This document shows positions 6,141 through 7,303 of a stretch of 7,303 bases of DNA, piece by piece. The stretch covers positions 1 to 7,303 of the forward strand of contig JAFKFE010000235.1 in NCBI GenBank assembly GCA_017308345.1, given 5' to 3'. The DNA is from Alphaproteobacteria bacterium. GTDB lineage: Bacteria; Pseudomonadota; Alphaproteobacteria; Rhizobiales; Rhizobiaceae. The notes under the pieces were generated by a model. It was not told the DNA's origin. It was given only the letters and a program-made list of their open reading frames with translations, and made no database searches. Within the stretch, counting starts at the first letter, position 1, and every line of letters starts with the position of its first letter. A program made the position numbers and the translations under genes.

Positions 6141-6158
6141 GAATACGGAGGCCGTCAA
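6130..6158 (-). promoter_or_regulatory. Candidate rrf2 promoter
   Basis: On the minus strand TTGACG (6158-6153) is a close match to the -35 consensus, and TAACTA (6135-6130) lies 17 nt downstream as a poor -10. Only 6 nt separate this -10 from the rrf2 ATG, so the transcript would begin at or next to the start codon. The -10 lies inside the palindrome. Confidence 0.4.
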
Positions 6159-6192
6159 GTTTTGGACCTTGGCCCACTTCCCAGCACCGCAT

Positions 6193-6214
6193 TGGCCGGT
6201 GTTTAGTCCGGCCA
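6193..6214 (+). promoter_or_regulatory. Hairpin overlapping the lysR start codon
   Basis: TGGCCGG (6193-6199) and CCGGCCA (6208-6214) form a perfect 7-bp inverted repeat with an 8-nt loop. The last base is the A of the preferred lysR ATG (6214). As RNA it would occlude the start; as DNA it could be an autoregulatory LysR site. No Shine-Dalgarno is seen between it and the ATG. Confidence 0.4.
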
Positions 6215-7119
6215 TGGCTTTCACCATCCGCCAATTGCAGTTCTTCGTCGCCGTCGCCGAGCAGGGCACCGTCTCGGGTGCCGCGCAGAACCTCTCCATC
6301 TCCCAATCCTCGGTCACCGAGGCGATCAAGGAACTGGAGAGCGATCTCGGCGTCGAACTGTTCGAGCGCCATCCGCGTGGGTTGAACATCACCCATAAAG
6401 GCCACCAGTTCCTGCGCCACGCCACCAAGATACTGGCCGATGTCTCGGATGCGCGCCGGTCCTTCTCCAGCGAGCAGGCCATCGCGGGCGGCCGCCTGCA
6501 GCTTGGCGTCACCTCGCTGGTCGCCGGCTATGTGCTGTCCGATCTGCTAGCGCGCTACCGCCGCGCCTATCCCGGTGTCGAGGTCTCGGCCATCGAGGAC
6601 AATGGCGACTATCTCGAGCACCTTTTGGTCGGCGGTAAGCTCGACATCGCCGTCATGGTCACGTCCAACCTGCGCGACCGCACGGCGTTGCAGTCGGAAA
6701 TCCTCGAGGTCTCCGCCTACCGCTTGTGGGTTCCGCTCAGCCACCGGCTCGCCAGCGCCGACATCATCTCGATCGGCGATATCGCGTCCGAGCCGCTGAT
6801 CATGCTCACCGTCGACGAGATCGAGGAGAACACCGGCAAGCTGCTGTCGGCCATCGGCGCCCGGCCCCATGTCGCCTTTCGCACGCGTTCGGTCGAGGCG
6901 GTGCGCAGCCTTGTCGCCACGGGTGCCGGCGTGGCGCTGCTGCCCGACCTCGTCTACCGGCCCTGGTCGCTGGAAGGCGATCGCATAGAATCGCGCGACA
7001 TTTCCGGCTCGTTGCCTGTGGTCCAGGTTGGCACGGTCTGGCGTCGTGGCTCCAGCCTGCCGCAGGCCGCGCGCGACTTCATCGGCCTCGCGCAGTCGCA
7101 GCGCACGGTCCGCCGCTAG
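6214..7119 (+). CDS. LysR-family transcriptional regulator
   Basis: 301 aa from ATG 6214, the standard LysR length. The N-terminal helix-turn-helix covers about 3-60: IRQLQFFVAVAEQGTVSGAA, then the recognition helix SISQSSVTEAIKELE (28-42) and LGVELFERHPRGLNIT, all family-typical. A linker helix (about 62-92) leads to a two-lobed periplasmic-binding-protein-like effector domain (about 93-295) with RLQLGVTS, LDIAVMV (143-149) and GVALLPD (239-245). The frame also reaches a TTG at 6169, adding 15 residues with no family match, so the ATG is preferred. It is divergent from rrf2; LysR proteins often control the gene they diverge from, so the Rrf2-flavoprotein operon could be a target, though a downstream gene outside the window could be too. 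No effector can be named. Confidence 0.87.
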   Translation: MAFTIRQLQFFVAVAEQGTVSGAAQNLSISQSSVTEAIKELESDLGVELFERHPRGLNITHKGHQFLRHATKILADVSDARRSFSSEQAIAGGRLQLGVTSLVAGYVLSDLLARYRRAYPGVEVSAIEDNGDYLEHLLVGGKLDIAVMVTSNLRDRTALQSEILEVSAYRLWVPLSHRLASADIISIGDIASEPLIMLTVDEIEENTGKLLSAIGARPHVAFRTRSVEAVRSLVATGAGVALLPDLVYRPWSLEGDRIESRDISGSLPVVQVGTVWRRGSSLPQAARDFIGLAQSQRTVRR

Positions 7120-7125
7120 AGAATT

Positions 7126-7233
7126 TCAGAAAAGCCGCGCAGCGGTCAGGTGAGCGCCCTGGCTGTTCTTCTCCTCGTCGAAGCGAAGTGCCGAGACAGG
7201 CAGCCCAGTGCGGCGCCACACACCGGCAATCAT
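7126..7233 (-). CDS. Possible small protein or gene tail, unrecognised
   Basis: An ATG at 7233 preceded by GAGG with 6-nt spacing opens a 35-residue frame ending at TGA 7128-7126. It reads MIAGVWRRTGLPVSALRF at its start and ends in HLTAARLF. About three quarters of third positions are G or C. The same frame stays open upstream to the window edge, so it could instead be the 3' end of a longer gene entering from the right, converging on lysR. No family is recognised; chance is a serious alternative for so short a frame. Confidence 0.25.
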   Translation of the reverse strand: MIAGVWRRTGLPVSALRFDEEKNSQGAHLTAARLF

Positions 7234-7261
7234 ACTTGACCTCGCGTCGGCTTGAACTCCT

Positions 7262-7303
7262 AATGCATGCCGCCCAAAAGTGGCCTCGGTTTTGGTCGAC
7301 GAG
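7262..7303. repeat. Partial dispersed rhizobial-type intergenic repeat (cut by window edge)
   Basis: The sequence begins ATGCATGCCGCCCAAAAG and continues to TTTTGGTCGACGAG. CCAAAA (7274-7279) and TTTTGG (7290-7295) are inverted arms around 10 nt. It resembles, from memory, an intergenic element common in Mesorhizobium and relatives that starts with GCATGTCGCCC and ends with ACGACATGCAT. The expected right end would be just past the window. The match is from recollection, not a search. Confidence 0.45.

Noticed and set aside
6169..6213. TTG start extending LysR by 15 residues
   Set aside because: LysR proteins begin right before the first helix, as they do from the ATG at 6214; the extension has no matching residues.
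7135..7145. CCGC-GCA-GCGG hairpin with a TTTT on the minus strand as a terminator for the small edge frame
   Set aside because: Only 4 bp of stem with a 3-nt loop; too weak to call.
7150..7239. + strand GTG frame of 29 codons
   Set aside because: No ribosome-binding site, antisense to the better-supported small frame, and no recognisable sequence.

Overview
The window looks like chromosome of a high-GC alphaproteobacterium, most likely a Mesorhizobium-type member of the Rhizobiales. The grounds are strong G/C at third codon positions, the gene families present, and a 3'-edge sequence that resembles, from memory, a dispersed rhizobial intergenic repeat. No search was run, so the genus is an inference.

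Layout: (1) positions 1-246 hold the 3' end of a SAM-dependent methyltransferase on the + strand. It converges on (2) a two-gene minus-strand operon: a choline/ethanolamine-kinase-like phosphotransferase (3596-2712, GTG start) overlapping by 4 nt an 817-aa dimethylglycine/sarcosine-dehydrogenase-like flavoprotein with folate-binding domains (2715-262). (3) A 385-bp divergent intergenic region (3597-3981) is rich in inverted repeats, including a 12-bp stem followed by a U-rich tract in the kinase leader. (4) A DeoR-family regulator (3982-4746, +) faces away from that operon and is its likely regulator. (5) Converging on deoR is a second minus-strand operon: a single-cysteine Rrf2-family regulator (6123-5674) overlapping by 11 nt a thioredoxin-reductase-like flavoprotein (5684-4770). 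(6) A LysR-family regulator (6214-7119, +) is divergent from rrf2. The 90-bp gap holds a 17-bp palindrome abutting the rrf2 start codon and a hairpin that includes the A of the lysR ATG. (7) The last 184 bp hold a weak small reading frame and a partial repeat.

How the genes may work together: the first module looks catabolic. The dehydrogenase would demethylate an N-methylated amino acid and pass one-carbon units to tetrahydrofolate, while the kinase would phosphorylate a choline- or ethanolamine-like small molecule. DeoR proteins usually sense phosphorylated metabolites, so the kinase product could be the inducer; this is inference. The second module looks like a thiol/redox-responsive unit, with Rrf2 repressing its own operon through the palindrome over its promoter.

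The most unusual material is non-coding: the structured, terminator-bearing leader of the kinase operon and the apparently leaderless, operator-covered rrf2 start. The protein families themselves are known ones; nothing here is clearly a new enzyme system.
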